A stretch of 64,000 bases of DNA from Meghimatium bilineatum (GCA_034231615.1 CM067309.1:29901860-29965859), one strand, 5' to 3'; numbered from the stretch's first letter, positions 1 to 10,620 are shown. Numbers and translations are program-made. Notes: generated by a model from the letters alone, not told the origin.

Positions 1-258
1 GCAGACAAACAAGCTAAAATGTCAGGCAGGTAGCACCAATCTCCTCTCCGTATATATGTATTCATTGATTTATTAACAACAAAGAGGAAATTGTTGAAGA
101 AAAGGAAGATGTACTATTACTTTGTGCATGACTAATCTGAAGATAAAACAGCATAAGAAGCTGAAAATCTATTCCTCGTTGTAACAAGGATGTCAGGTGA
201 AGCAGAAGAGTTTCTCATATGTAGACATAGTAGTCTCGGAAAATTAAAACTGATAGCC

Positions 259-497
259 CGTTAAATATTCGTGGGGGTGGGGGAGAGACTACGTTAAATA
301 TTCGCGGGGTGGGGGGAGACTACGTTAAATATTCGTGGGGGTGGGGGGGGGAGACTACGTTAAATATTCGTGGGGGTGGGGGAGAGACTACGTTAAATAT
401 TCGTGGGGGTGGGGGGAGACTACGTTAAATATTCGTGGGGGTGGGGGGAGACTACGTTAAATATTCGTGGGAGTGGGGGGGGGGAGACTACGTTAAA
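259..497. repeat. G-rich minisatellite, unit about 31-36 bp
   Basis: About seven units, each with a constant CGTTAAATATTCG core followed by a run of G, one T, then another run of G and GAGACTA. Length variation lies almost entirely in the G runs. The G-rich strand is the plus strand. The long minus-strand frame across it is an artefact of the repeat. Confidence 0.93.
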
Positions 498-499
498 AT

Positions 500-800
500 T
501 CAATTGTTTCTCTAATATGCACATACTAATATCATGTAACCATTGTCTGTGACATTTTGTGTAAGATGGCAAAATATAATGTCTATAGGAATCAATAGAC
601 ATTTGAATGAGAGATGATTTGCTTGCCTGGCTGTCTGTATCTTTTCCCCGGGGCGAGGGGACAACAGATGCAGGTGCCAATAACATCTTCCCTGTGCTTA
701 TCCGTGCCCTCACGTGAATGCTGGTACCCTTTACAAATGTACCGCTGCAGGGTAAGATGATATTGTAAATTTTAAAACAACATACATCAGGAAACTGTAA
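500..800. other. Unassigned stretch between two arrays
   Basis: I see no coding frame of note, no repeat, and no motif that I recognise. The sequence has mixed composition, with a short GC-rich patch near 640-720. Confidence 0.5.
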
Positions 801-820
801 TACGCAGTTGAACGCGTAAA

Positions 821-1041
821 TTGAAGGGGTTAAAATAAAGCGACAAACAGCAGGGGTTAAAATGAAGCAAAAAATTTCAGGGATTAAAATAAAGCAACAA
901 ATAGCTGGGGTTAAAATGAAGCAACATATTTCAGGGGTTAAAATGAATCGACAAATTGCAGGGATTAAAATGAAGGGACAAATAGCAGGGGTTAAAATTA
1001 AGCAAAAAATTGAAGGGGTTAAAATAAAGCAACAAATTGCA
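821..1041. repeat. 27-bp minisatellite
   Basis: About eight units of 27 bp with the core GGGGTTAAAATGAAGCAACA. Because 27 is a multiple of three, the plus strand reads as a 9-residue repeat (KQQIAGVKM-like) and the minus strand as a hydrophobic repeat. I regard neither frame as a gene. Confidence 0.92.
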
Positions 1042-1079
1042 CGAAGGTTCGGGTGCACAAGCACTTCGGCTAAATAATG

Positions 1080-1530
1080 CCGTGAATATACCATCACACT
1101 CTGGTTTAGATTTTCGATGTTGCAAAGACCTCCATATCACATTCATTGAAAACAAAAATAAACCAGGATTCAATCGGAACTATAATAATCCACGTATAAA
1201 ATAAAATTTCAATCATTGTTAGCTATAGTCTTCTAGTCCATTGCATCTTAAAGTGGGTCATATGACTCATCCACCCTGGAGGCGACGGAGAAAATGATTT
1301 AAATTAGAGAGCCATATATCACTCATGGGGGGGGGCGCAGGAAGGTGACTACTGGAACGAAAAACAACAAGAAATAACAAGAAAAATATAGATAAAGCTT
1401 AAAAACCGTTGGTGACTTGTAAAGAAAATCATCAACCTTTTCTTTAGACACTCTGGGCTGGGTAACATGCATGAAAAATGAGGGTCACGGGATAAACAAG
1501 GTTGAGATCCACTGTTCTATGCTAAGAATG
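1080..1530. other. Unassigned stretch upstream of a LINE
   Basis: It contains a poly-G tract near 1326-1335 and otherwise nothing that I can assign. It may include diverged 5' LINE sequence just before 1530. Confidence 0.4.
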
Positions 1531-1531
1531 T

Positions 1532-2715
1532 GTGAGTTATAGTGATCTTCGACATGCAGCAATGGGTACTGTTTCTGCTTCTACAAGTGATGGTGCTACC
1601 TGTCATAGATTATGGTCTCGGCCTACTAACACTGTCACAGACACAGTCGATAAATTGGGAAAAGCCCAAAATGAGGCAATGAGAGCGGTACTGGGGTGTA
1701 CTAGGTATACACCCAACTCTGCTATGAGATCACTGCTTGATCTCCCCAGTATTATAGTGTGACATCAGGTAGCACATATTAGGTCGTACCTTAAAGTGAC
1801 AGAATACAACCACCACCCATTACACCAACGTCTAGATGAGTCAAAGGGAAAACGAATAAAACGTGGCAGATCATGGATGTCAGAGGCTGAAGACACGCTA
1901 CGAAGAGTTTGTGAATGGGTGGCGGTAGACACTGAAAAGAAATCACTGACTAAATTAATAATACACCTAGATAACACGTGTCGAAAATGGACGGGTGTCA
2001 GGGCTCAGTTTACAGTGCATGAACTCGCCCAGCTACACTCGACACCACAAGATAATTATATACACGATGGCTCATTTATCAGAAATACAAATAAAAGCGG
2101 TTGGGGTTTTGTTGCCTACAGAAACGGCGTGAAGTTGGTTGAGAAATCTTCAGCATATTCCACTGTCACATCGAGCATGAGGATGGAGATAGAGGGAGTT
2201 ACAGCATCACTAAATTGGTTGATAACTGATATATCAACACATTCGGCAATACTCACAGACTCTCAAAGCATACTGCGCAAGATAGAAACGTTCATGCTGA
2301 GAAAAGAATGTGGGACTTATTGAACAACTAAATTGTCCAGAGCATTACATGGATATACTGCCCTGATCATTCTGGGGCCAGAGGAAACGAGAGAGCCGAC
2401 TTATTGGCAGGCAATGCGCGATAGACGACACATTGCTGAGAAGAGATAAAGCAGGCTTAATCACGGCAGTAATGCATTCATTTCAAGATGCAGATGATGT
2501 CAATGAGGCTGAGAATGTACGCATACAGAGAATGTCAGAAATGGGAATATCTAGAGGAGAGGGAAGGAAAAGTAATTGTTTTTGAAAGTACCGAAGATCA
2601 TACAATCAACAGCTGACCGGGACTCTGAGTCTACATACACTGGGATGTCTGCTGGAACGGAGGGCGGAGCACTTATGGGAATGCCCCACGTGCTGTAAAG
2701 CCAGTTTGTAATCAA
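1532..2715 (+). mobile_element. 5'-truncated non-LTR retrotransposon, RT C-terminal region plus RNase H domain and 3' end
   Basis: The first part (about 1600-1760) reads as the segment after the RT domain, with AQNEAMRAVLGCTR followed by a LLDLPS motif. From 1796 to 2323 one frame carries an RNase H domain: HDGSF with the first Asp, a SGWGF strand, SSMRMEIEG with the catalytic Glu, and ILTDSQS with the second Asp. After a stop at 2321-2323 another frame supplies the last part, PDHSGARGNERADLLAG, with the His and final Asp. The 3' end (about 2580-2710) reads QQLTGTLSLHTLG and ends with a CPTCC knuckle. Such RNase H-bearing LINEs belong to the I/Jockey-like group. The element lacks endonuclease and RT and has at least two frame breaks, so it is dead. 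Confidence 0.85.
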
Positions 2716-3110
2716 GAATCAAGAATGGATGGAACCGTGATGAATAGTGTAGGATAATTGATGGAATCGTGATTATAGGATAGAATAATGAATGGTAATT
2801 AATAGTGTTGTATAATGGATTAAACGGTGACGATTAGTGTAGGGTAATGGATGGAGCAGTGATCAATAGTGTAGGGTAATGGATGGAGCAGTGATCAATA
2901 GTGTAGGGTAATGGATGGAGCAGTGATCAATAGTGTAGGGTAATGGATGGAGCAGTGATCAATAGTGTAGGGTAATGGATGGAGCAGTGATCAATAGTGT
3001 AGGGTAATGGATGGAGCAGTGATCAATAGTGTAGGGTAATGGATGGAGCAGTGATCAATAGTGTAGGGTAATGGATGGAGCAGTGATCAATAGTGTAGGA
3101 TAATTGATGA
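2715..3110. repeat. 32-33-bp minisatellite directly 3' of the LINE
   Basis: The units contain GTAGGGTAATGGATGGAGCA followed by GTGATCAATAGT. The first three or four units (2715-2840) are diverged and the later eight are nearly identical. It begins at the LINE 3' end, so the seed may be the 3' tail of that LINE. Confidence 0.92.
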
Positions 3111-3164
3111 CATGGTGATAATAAAGCAGGGCAACGAGTGGAACGTGATAGATAGGGTAAAGGA

Positions 3165-4365
3165 TCTAGTAGAAGGCTACTAGAGAGAGGGTTCAATGTG
3201 TGACGTGTCACGGATATCATTGAATACTAGAGAGAGGGTTCAATGTGTGACGTGTCACGGATATCATTGAATACTAGAGAGAGGGTTCATTCTTGATTGT
3301 CACGCATATCGTTGAAGACTACTAGAGAGATGGTTCAATGTGTGACATGTCACGGATATTGTTGAAGACTACTAGAGAGAGGGTTCAATGTGTGACATGT
3401 CACGGATATTGTTGAAGACTACTAGAGAGAGGGTTCAATGTGTGACATGTCACGGATATTGTTGAAGACTACTAGAGAGATGGTTCAATGTGTGACATGT
3501 CACGGATATTGTTGAAGACTACTAGAGAGATGGTTCAATGTGTGACATGTCACGGATATTGTTGAAGACTACTAGAGAGAGGGTTCAATGTGTGACGTGT
3601 CACGGATATCATTGAATACTAGAGAGAGGGTTCATTCTTGATTGTCACGCATATCGTTGAAGACTACTAGAGAGATGGTTCAATGTGTGACATGTCACGG
3701 ATATTGTTGAAGACTACTAGAGAGAGGGTTCAATGTATGACCAGTCACGGATATTGTTGAAGACTACTAGAGAGATGGTTCAATGTGTGACATGTCACGG
3801 ATATTGTTGAAGACTACTAGAGAGATGGTTCAATGTGTGACATGTCACGGATATTGTTGAAGACTACTAGAGAGATGGTTCAATGTGTGACATGTCACGG
3901 ATATTGTTGAAGACTACTAGAGAGATGGTTCAATGTGTGACATGTCACGGATATTGTTGAAGACTACTAGAGAGATGGTTCAATGTGTGACATGTCACGG
4001 ATATTGTTGAAGACTACTAGAGAGAGGGTTCAATGTATGACCAGTCACGGATATTGTTGAAGACTACTAGAGAGAGGGTTCAATGTGTGACATGTCACGG
4101 ATATTGTTGAAGACTACTAGAGAGATGGTTCAATGTGTGACATGTCACGGATATTGTTGAAGACTACTAGAGAGATGGTTCAATGTGTGACATGTCACGG
4201 ATATTGTTGAAGACTACTAGAGAGATGGTTCAATGTGTGACATGTCACGGATATTGTTGAAGACTACTAGAGAGATGGTTCAATGTGTGACATGTCACGG
4301 ATATTGTTGAAGACTACTAGAGAGATGGTTCAATGTGTGACATGTCACGGATATTGTTGAAGAAT
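3165..4365. repeat. 50-bp minisatellite array, about 24 units, with higher-order structure
   Basis: The main unit is GAAGACTACTAGAGAGATGG, then TTCAATGTGTGACATGTCAC, then GGATATTGTT. The unit carries a perfect 12-bp palindrome, GTGACATGTCAC. A rarer variant with TTCATTCTTGATTGTCACGC occurs near 3270-3310 and again near 3610-3655. The variant GTATGACCAGTCACGG occurs near 3735 and near 4035, six units apart. Multi-unit blocks have therefore been duplicated. Confidence 0.95.
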
Positions 4366-4379
4366 ACTAAAGTACTAAA

Positions 4380-4580
4380 GTATAAATCAAATCAATAAAC
4401 CCATAACCCTTCAGAGTCGTAGGGGTACCATATTGGATGCTTCAGCGCACAGAGTCCTCCAGGGAATTCTATCCTCAGCGATGCGGATGAGTGTGGAAAT
4501 ATCTTGCCCTGTCCATTCCTTGATGTTGTCTGTCCATGTCTGTCCATTCCTTGATGTTGTCTGTCCATGTCTTTTATAAG
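4380..4580 (-). mobile_element. 3' end of an RTE-like LINE
   Basis: Read on the minus strand it gives the end of an RTE-type C-terminal region (WTDNIKEWTG..., then ...RTLCAEAS-like) and ends in an ATTGATTTGAT-type microsatellite tail. Homologous 3' ends occur at 16023-16350, 29010-29175 and 36800-36955. A short internal segment (TGTCCATTCCTTGATGTTGT) is duplicated in tandem here. Confidence 0.75.
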
Positions 4581-5385
4581 TATATATAAGTGATTAAACT
4601 GATACGGACAGCCAAGAAGTGTATCTGATAATCAAAGACACAAATGCCATATCCTGCACACATATGTATTTAATTACCAACTGCACAATCACACATACAT
4701 ATACGTAAGCACAGTATATACATACATACACACACGCACTCACACACAAGTAAACACGAAAAGACCATAACTTGAGTGGGTATTACGTATTATCAAGCAA
4801 TATTACTCACGCTGATCTACAAAGATATGATGTATTCGAGATGTTACATATATTGATTGGATACATAGATCAATAATTTGAGAAATAAACTACTATAGCG
4901 ATCATCGATCACCTAGGTAACTGATTGACTTGTATGTAATTATTGATGAGTGCTCTATGCCTGCACAGCGCTGATTGGAAAATATCGATTAAAGTAAAAC
5001 TGATTAGGAAAACCAAGCCAATGATGAACTGTTTCCAAGAGTGTTTATAGATTCATTTAATTAACCCTTGATGCTGTGTTATCGATCTATGATATTGATT
5101 AGTTGACCAAATAGCACGAGTAGATTCTATATAATCATTGATCACGTCAGTAATTGTCAAACAATAAGCAAATATAACCATGCAAAACTTACATGTTCTG
5201 TCTGTGTGGATTGTGTCATCTAATTTGCCAAGTTTAATTTATAACAAATTCTCGTACAGAAAACAATATGGGTATATATGGTACGGTGCGTCACGTCGAT
5301 GGATACTCATTAAGCCACTTGAAACAAGGCTTGACTTGCTATGCCATTTTATAGCCGTAATAGTGACTTTAATTACTATTTTTTA
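4580..5385. other. AT-rich unassigned stretch
   Basis: It has many short ATTGAT/GATCA words but no clean array, plus a short CA-rich patch near 4720-4750. No coding frame is supported. Confidence 0.5.
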
Positions 5386-5389
5386 ATTA

Positions 5390-6025
5390 ACTTACAGACT
5401 AAGCTGAAAGTCTACAGAGCAGTGGTACTTCCATTGCTGTTATACGCTAGTGAAACATGGACTGTATATAAACGTCATGTGAGGAAACTCAATCACTTTC
5501 ACATAACCTGTCTCAGAAAAGTCATGAATATCAGATGGAAAGAGAAGATTCCAGATATCACTGTCCTTGACAGATCTGGCATCCCCAGCTTTGACACTAT
5601 CCTGATGCAGACATATTCGTTGGGCAGGTCATTTGGTACGTATGCCAGATTATCGTCTGCCAAAGATACTTCTCTATGGTGAGCTGGAGAAGGGTAAACG
5701 ATCTCAAGGTGGCCAAAAGAAGCGCTACAAGGAATCGTTAAAGACCTCAATGAAAGAAAACGTTTCAAATAAACCAAGACACATGGGAAGTACTTGCACA
5801 AAATATATCTACATGGCTCTCTACAGTCAAAAAGAGAGCATCATCTTGTGAAAAGAGGAGAAATGCTGCAGCACAACAGCGGAGAGTAGCTAGACAGTCA
5901 CGGACAGACCAAAATCTGCCTACAATGGTCATTCCATGTCCGAACTGTCCAAGAACATTAACAGCTCGAATAGGGCTCATTAGCCATCTACGAACTATTA
6001 TGCATGGTCATAATTCTAACTGAAT
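5390..6025 (+). mobile_element. LINE C-terminal region with a C2H2-like zinc finger
   Basis: Reading frames switch along the element. First comes LKVYRAVVLPLLLYASETWT (about 5404-5463), typical of the segment after the RT domain. VRMPDYRLPKILLYGEL follows, then GGQKKRYKESLK. The end (about 5937-6020) reads CPNCPRTLTARIGLISHL followed by RTIMH, a C-x2-C-x12-H-x5-H spacing like a classical C2H2 finger. There are at least two frameshifts. The same family occurs on the minus strand at 56100-56760. The element is 5' truncated and inactive. Confidence 0.85.
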
Positions 6026-6159
6026 TTTCAAAAGTGGATGTAAAAATGGTCATCACTTGTGATGGACGACCACACAGTTGTTGTTTTGAATGCATCGAAG
6101 TAGTTCCTATGTCACTCTTGCACTGCACCACCTTCTATGGTGAGTTTTTCTGCAGTTTC

Positions 6160-6245
6160 ATTTCTCGGGATGTTCCACTGTACTGGTATCCAGTGGATAG
6201 TATAATTCTCGTACCATTGTACTGGTATCCAGTGGATTGTATAAT
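6160..6245. repeat. Short direct duplication
   Basis: TGTACTGGTATCCAGTGGAT occurs twice, about 42 bp apart, each followed by a TATAATT stretch. It lies immediately beside the SINE-B copy. Confidence 0.8.
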
Positions 6246-6249
6246 TGTA

Positions 6250-6380
6250 TAATTGTGGATTGTAGGAAATACCCTACTGGATTTCCAGTAGGATGTACTC
6301 CATAGAATGGAAATGAGTTGCGTTGCCGTTTTATTTGCGTCAATGGCCCAACACATCCGTCTTCTGCGTACAATATCAAC
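6250..6380 (-). mobile_element. SINE-B copy, partial
   Basis: Plus-strand sequence such as TTTATTTGCGTCAATGGCCC and ACACATCCGTCTTC is the complement of the SINE-B head. The copy is related to 12828-12995, 13755-13925, 44345-44500 and 47885-48050. Its 3' half is short and diverged. Confidence 0.75.
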
Positions 6381-6544
6381 TGATAGGGAGAGGTTCTCCC
6401 TCTTCAGTTGTATTAGTATATTTCAAGCGCATTTCTAGAAGACACATCAGTATATACGTGTGTCCAAAGTAATGGTGGAAGGTTGTGGTCAATGTACTTG
6501 GCTGCTTTGAGCTGTCTTTCTATTTCACATTGTAGTATTTTTAT

Positions 6545-6995
6545 GTTTTCAATGTCTTGGATACATTAGTTCTGGGAAGCATTTTCTGTGTCTTAGGTGG
6601 CAATGTCTGGAATACAGTAGTTCTGAGAACAACTTTCTGTGTCTTAGGTGGGGCAATGTCTGGGATACAGCAGTTCTGGGAAGCATTTTCTGTTTCTTAG
6701 GTAAGGGTAATGTCTGGGATACAGTAGTTCTGGGAAGTATTTTCTGTTTCTTAGGTGAGGGTAATGTCTGGGATACAGTAGTTCTGGGAAGTATTTTCTG
6801 TGTCTTAGGTGAGGGTAATGTCTGGAATACAGTAGTTCTATGAAGTATTTTCTATGTCTTAGGTGGTGGCAATGTCTGGGATACAGTAGTTCTGGGAAGT
6901 AGTTTCTGTGTCTTAGGTGGTGGCAATGTCTGGGATACAGTAGTTCTGGGAAGTATTTTCTGTGTCTTAGGTGGGGGTAATGTCTGGGATACATC
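6545..6995. repeat. 54-bp minisatellite, about eight units
   Basis: The unit contains GGTAATGTCTGGGATACAGT, then AGTTCTGGGAAGTATTTTCT, then GTGTCTTAGGTG. Units differ by scattered substitutions. Since 54 is a multiple of three, minus-strand frames look like an 18-residue protein repeat. I do not accept these as coding. Confidence 0.92.
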
Positions 6996-7225
6996 TGTTC
7001 TGGTAATAACCGTTAATAAGCACATGAACAGAATAAATCCATTACACGAACCAAATTGCAGACACTGTAACATACAAGAGGAAACCGTCGAACACTTACT
7101 ACTGCAGTGCCCAAAACAGACACTCTACACAACTGCACCACAGCTGAAGAAAACCTGTGCATTCGCCAGAAGGGTTATGGGCTGTCAAGAGCATTCTGTA
7201 CGCAGCGAAAGGGATTGAATTATCA
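6996..7225 (+). mobile_element. LINE 3' terminal fragment with a CxxC-H-C motif
   Basis: The frame at 7024-7218 reads CRHCNIQEETVEHLLLQC, a Zn-knuckle-like C-x2-C-x9-H-x4-C typical of the extreme C-terminus of many LINE ORF2 proteins. It ends at TTATCATCATCGATG, a short microsatellite-like tail. It is 5' truncated and directly follows the 54-bp array. Confidence 0.7.
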
Positions 7226-7229
7226 TCAT

Positions 7230-7450
7230 CGATGTGATGGTACAGTGGACGTGTATAACGATGTGATGGTATAGTGGACGAGTGTAACGATGTGATGGTA
7301 TAGTGGACGAGTGTAACGATGTGATGGTATAGTTGACGAGTGTAACGATGTGATGGTATAGTGGACGAGTGTAACGATGTGATGGTATAGTGGACGAGTG
7401 TAACGATGTGATGGTATAGTGGACGAGTGTAACGATGTGATAGTATAGTG
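7230..7450. repeat. 29-bp minisatellite
   Basis: About seven and a half units with the core GATGTGATGGTATAGTGGAC. It begins at the tail of the preceding LINE fragment, whose final bases (TCATCGATGTGATGG) already match the unit. Confidence 0.92.
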
Positions 7451-7524
7451 GATTAGTATAGTAATAATATAATAATTGACAAAGGAGATAAATGCGATGA
7501 TAATTATGACTAAAGCACTAGTAC

Positions 7525-7660
7525 TAACCTACTTGTTCACGCCAGTAGTGGTAGAATACATCTTTGAAAACCTACTTGTTCACGCCAGTAGTGGTAGAAT
7601 ACATCTTTGAAAACCTACTTGTTCACGCCAGTAGTGGTAGAATACATCTTTGAAAACGCC
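7525..7660. repeat. 42-bp tandem repeat, three units
   Basis: The unit begins AACCTACTTGTTCACGCCAG and continues TAGTGGTAGAATACATCTTT. The three units are essentially identical, which indicates a recent duplication. Confidence 0.93.
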
Positions 7661-8032
7661 AAAATAAAATCACTGAAACCGCCAATTTTTACTTAAGGAT
7701 GACATCTGCAATACAAAGAAGATGGCCAGAGACTGCCTGTAACAAAACTGGCCGGGGAATCCGTCTGCAGGCGACATCTGGACTTTGATTGGGTTAAGCT
7801 GTGATGTTCGATTGTTGGAGATTTATGGGATGATCGATATCACTTACTGATTTAGTGATCACATGTGCATGTGTGTTTGTGTGTCTAGATGAAGAAGTAA
7901 GATCAAGCGGGATTCAACATCAGATACTTATTCACGTATTACACAAGTGTGTATGTGTGTATGTGTGAGGGTCTAATTGAAAACTGTGTAACGGACAATG
8001 TAAGAAAATCAAATGTGTTTGTATATATCTAT

Positions 8033-8065
8033 GTGTGTGTGTGTGTGTGTGTGTATGTGTGTGCA
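8033..8065. repeat. (GT)n microsatellite
   Basis: A GT run of about 30 bp, interrupted once by AT. It inflates a minus-strand frame into a poly-His/Thr tail. Confidence 0.9.
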
Positions 8066-8079
8066 TGTATATTGCCGTA

Positions 8080-9075
8080 AATAGGGGGTCTCCTTCTTCT
8101 TTCTTTTCTCTTTTACCCTTTACGGGTGTCGAGGGAGATACAATGTTCTTGTTTTCGCTTTTCTGGCAGCTTCTGACAGATGTTATTTGGTGTTTGTATA
8201 ATGTCTCTTTAATGTTGTCGATCCGGCGTACTCTAGGTCTACCCTTGGCTCTTCTTTCTGCTTCTCCTCTCTTCGTATAAGCTTTATAAACTAATGAATC
8301 ACACGGCATTCTTTCCAGATGACCAAACCATTGTATCTGTTGGTTTTGTATGTATTGTAGAATTGATATGAAACTCACTCTTTCTCTTATGACCTCGTTT
8401 CTAATTCTGTGTCTTCTGGTCACTCCTGTGGCTTTTCTCAGACATCTCATCTCTGTTGTAACCAGCTGTCTTTTATGTTTTGTTGTAAGGACCATGTTTG
8501 ACATTGGTAGCACAGGGTTAGAATAAAGATACTTTGGATAAGATGTGTTTTTTTTGGTCATTGGTAGCATTTTGTGTTGCACTAAAGGGGAAAATTGTCC
8601 CAGTATTTGATTCGCTTTGCTACAACGAATGTCTATTTCGGTATCCATCTTTCCATCTGAAGAGAATGTTACGCCTAAGTAGGGGGTAAGTACTGTAAAT
8701 AATGGGGTCGGCGCAGCGCAGTGGTTAGCGTACTGACTTTGCACATGAGTGGCCCTGGGTTCATTCCATGAAAAATGTTTTTCAGACCACAACAGCTCCC
8801 GGGTCAACCACGCCTTAAATGGGTATCGGATTAATTAGGGAAGTAAAAACTGTGAGGGGGAAGAGATGGCTTCCGCCCTCATATAGCAGATCCACTGAAA
8901 TGTGAGATCACTAGCATCTCACACCCCTACAGCCTTAATAAATGCAATGGGTTTACTTTACTTACTGTAAATACCTGTAGTGTTGTTTCTTGTATAATTT
9001 AGACAGTGTTTTCCACTTCATGTTTTGTACCGTAGAGTTTAAAGTTAAACTCTACGGTCTAAAGTTAATCTATCA
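8080..9075 (-). mobile_element. LINE RT C-terminal fragment, split by a tRNA-derived SINE
   Basis: The minus strand reads PYLGVTFSSDGKMDTEIDIR, then LPMSNMVLTTKHKRQLVTTE, MRCLRKATGVTRRHRIRNE, QQIQWFGHLERMPCDSL and a GRPRVRRIDNIKETL tail. This resembles the LINE at 22495-23635. LINE sequence resumes on the far side of the SINE at 8974. The minus-strand frame covering 7932-8807 mixes LINE, SINE and microsatellite and is not a gene. The element is truncated and has frame breaks. Confidence 0.8.
8702..8962 (+). mobile_element. tRNA-derived SINE (family D) with 11-bp target duplication
   Basis: The head carries an A-box-like GCGCAGTGGTTAGCG and a B-box-like GGGTTCATTCC, as in RNA polymerase III promoters derived from tRNA. 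The body includes GGAAGTAAAAACTGTGAGGG and GAGATGGCTTCCGCC. The tail ends GGGTTTACTTTAC. TACTGTAAATA flanks both ends (8691-8701 and 8963-8973), which proves retroposition into the LINE. Other copies lie at 59288-59530 and 62640-62920. Confidence 0.92.
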
Positions 9076-9084
9076 AAAAGCCCA

Positions 9085-9520
9085 GTATGTTCACCTTAAT
9101 GTATCACAGTTTGCACATTCTTGAAGGATATGCTCTGCAATTTTGTTGGCTTGACCACATGTTGCGCACTTTGCAAAGTTACCAATTTTGAATGTTGTGT
9201 ACATGTGACGGCACAATCTGTTGTGTCCAGTTCTCAATCGAAATAGACAACAAAATTAAAAACCCTGTTCTTGTCTACTTAACAGATGGTAATCATCATA
9301 TGAAGATATATTTTGGCTGTACATGTTTCTTTATCATTGATTTCTTTTAGCGATAGCCCGTTGGTAGATGTTGCATGTTTATAATATAACCTTTATACAC
9401 CTTTAATTAATTATTTTTTTTATATTGGAATGTATCTGATTTCTGTAATAGGTATATATTTTTTAATCCTTCATAATACAGAAGATATAAAAATGTTTTT
9501 TTTCTAAAGCCAGCCTGCTG
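9085..9520 (-). mobile_element. LINE fragments: QAGFR-type RT piece and a CxCG-H-C terminal domain
   Basis: On the minus strand, near 9500 the sequence reads QQAGFRKK, an RT motif. From about 9360 down to 9090 it reads YLHMMI..., then FRLRTGHNRLCRHMYTTFKI, then a cysteine cluster, then AEHILQECA. The latter part matches the terminal domains at 9952-10240 and 24262-24645. Frames are broken and the two pieces may come from different insertions. Confidence 0.65.
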
Positions 9521-9558
<38 letters not shown>

Positions 9559-9640
9559 CAGCATATATATATATATTACAGCATATATATATATATTACA
9601 GCATATATATATATATATTACAGCATATATATATATATAA
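9521..9640. repeat. (TA)n microsatellite with ATTACAGC interruptions
   Basis: A TA run punctuated by four ATTACAGC words at regular spacing. It sits at the 3' end of the minus-strand LINE that follows, so it may have grown from that element's tail. Confidence 0.9.
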
Positions 9641-10620
9641 AATTCATCTCTGTCTTGGTTCATGCGGCTTGCATTTTCCAACGACGTATGCATGTTATCT
9701 TTAATGTCGTCAGTCCATCGTCTTCTTGGTTTGCTTTTCCTCCTCCTCCCAGGTGCTCTGTCCTCCATCATTTGTTTTTCTAAACAGTTGTGTCTCTTTA
9801 CATGACCAAACAGGTGTAGTTTTTTTTCTTTTCTATTGTGTTTAGTAACCAAGTCTCTGGAATCTTTAATGTGATTATACTATCTGTTTCTCTTTTTTTT
9901 TTTCCTTCCATGATATAATAAGTATCTTTCTGTACAATGTCATCTCAAAGATTATCATGAACAGATCAGAACAAGTTATAATTCTACGTCTCAGAACAGG
10001 ACACAACCGACTCCGCAGTCACATGTATATAAAGTTCAAGATTGGCAACACGGCCATGTGTACATGTGGACAGGCAGCACAGAGTGCCAAACATATACTT
10101 CAAGAATGTTCTGAGCATGAAACGCTGAGGCAGACATATTGGCCAGAGGAAACAACACTGGAATCACAACTCTATGGGACACTGTATGAACTACAAAAGA
10201 CAGTGAGTTTTATTAAGGAGACAGAATTACAGATATAGACATGTTTCAAGTGAACGAAAGAAGAAGAAGAAGAAGAATCTCAAAGACATTGATCTTCTAT
10301 GCCGTTTTTTTTATTTACTTAGGCCCCATATTTCACAGTCGTATGTTGCAACAGGAAAAAATAGGTTCGTAGCATTAGCAGTTTCGTTTCTATGTTGTTG
10401 TTTTTCCATATGTTTGTCAACCATATTATTTTACAATATGCCATAGCCAATATCTTCCTTATCTTTGTCATGCAGCCTCCTGCATCGTTGATGTTCTTCT
10501 CTAAGTATTCGAATTTATCCACACATTCTATCTCGGTATTGTCTATTCTGATTTTTTGTTGTGTTGTTATATCTGTTGAAATGATTTTTATATTTTTGCG
10601 CGTTTAAATATAAGTATTGT
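9640..10620 (-). mobile_element. LINE fragment interrupted by a TSD-bounded LINE insertion
   Basis: The segment 10319-10610 reads on the minus strand MDKFEYLEKNINDAGG, then IRKILAMAYCKIIW, then TKLLMLRTYFF, the end of an RT domain. The segment 9640-9870 gives LHLFGHVKRHNCLEKQMMED, then RRWTDDIKDNMHTSLENASR, the C-terminal region. The same family is on the plus strand at 18740-19440. The two pieces are separated by the plus-strand insertion at 9952-10276. Much of the region between RT end and C-terminus is missing. Confidence 0.8.
9952..10276 (+). mobile_element. 5'-truncated LINE 3' end with (AAG)n tail and 10-bp target duplication
   Basis: The frame 9957-10238 reads EQVIILRLRTGHNRLRSHMY, then MCTCGQAAQSAKHILQECSE, ending in ETELQI and a stop. 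This is a C-x-C-G...H-x4-C terminal domain. The 3' end is GTGAACGAAAGAAGAAGAAG. ATCTCAAAGA is present at 9942-9951 and again at 10277-10286 as the target duplication. The open terminal frame and intact duplication indicate a fairly young insertion. Its tail resembles the SINE-A, B and C tails in this window. Confidence 0.88.

Noticed and set aside
3165..4365. CRISPR-like array
   Set aside because: There are no unique spacers between repeats; units are contiguous and the genome is eukaryotic.
7932..8807. 291-codon minus-strand frame as one protein
   Set aside because: It joins SINE, LINE and a GT microsatellite in one chance frame.
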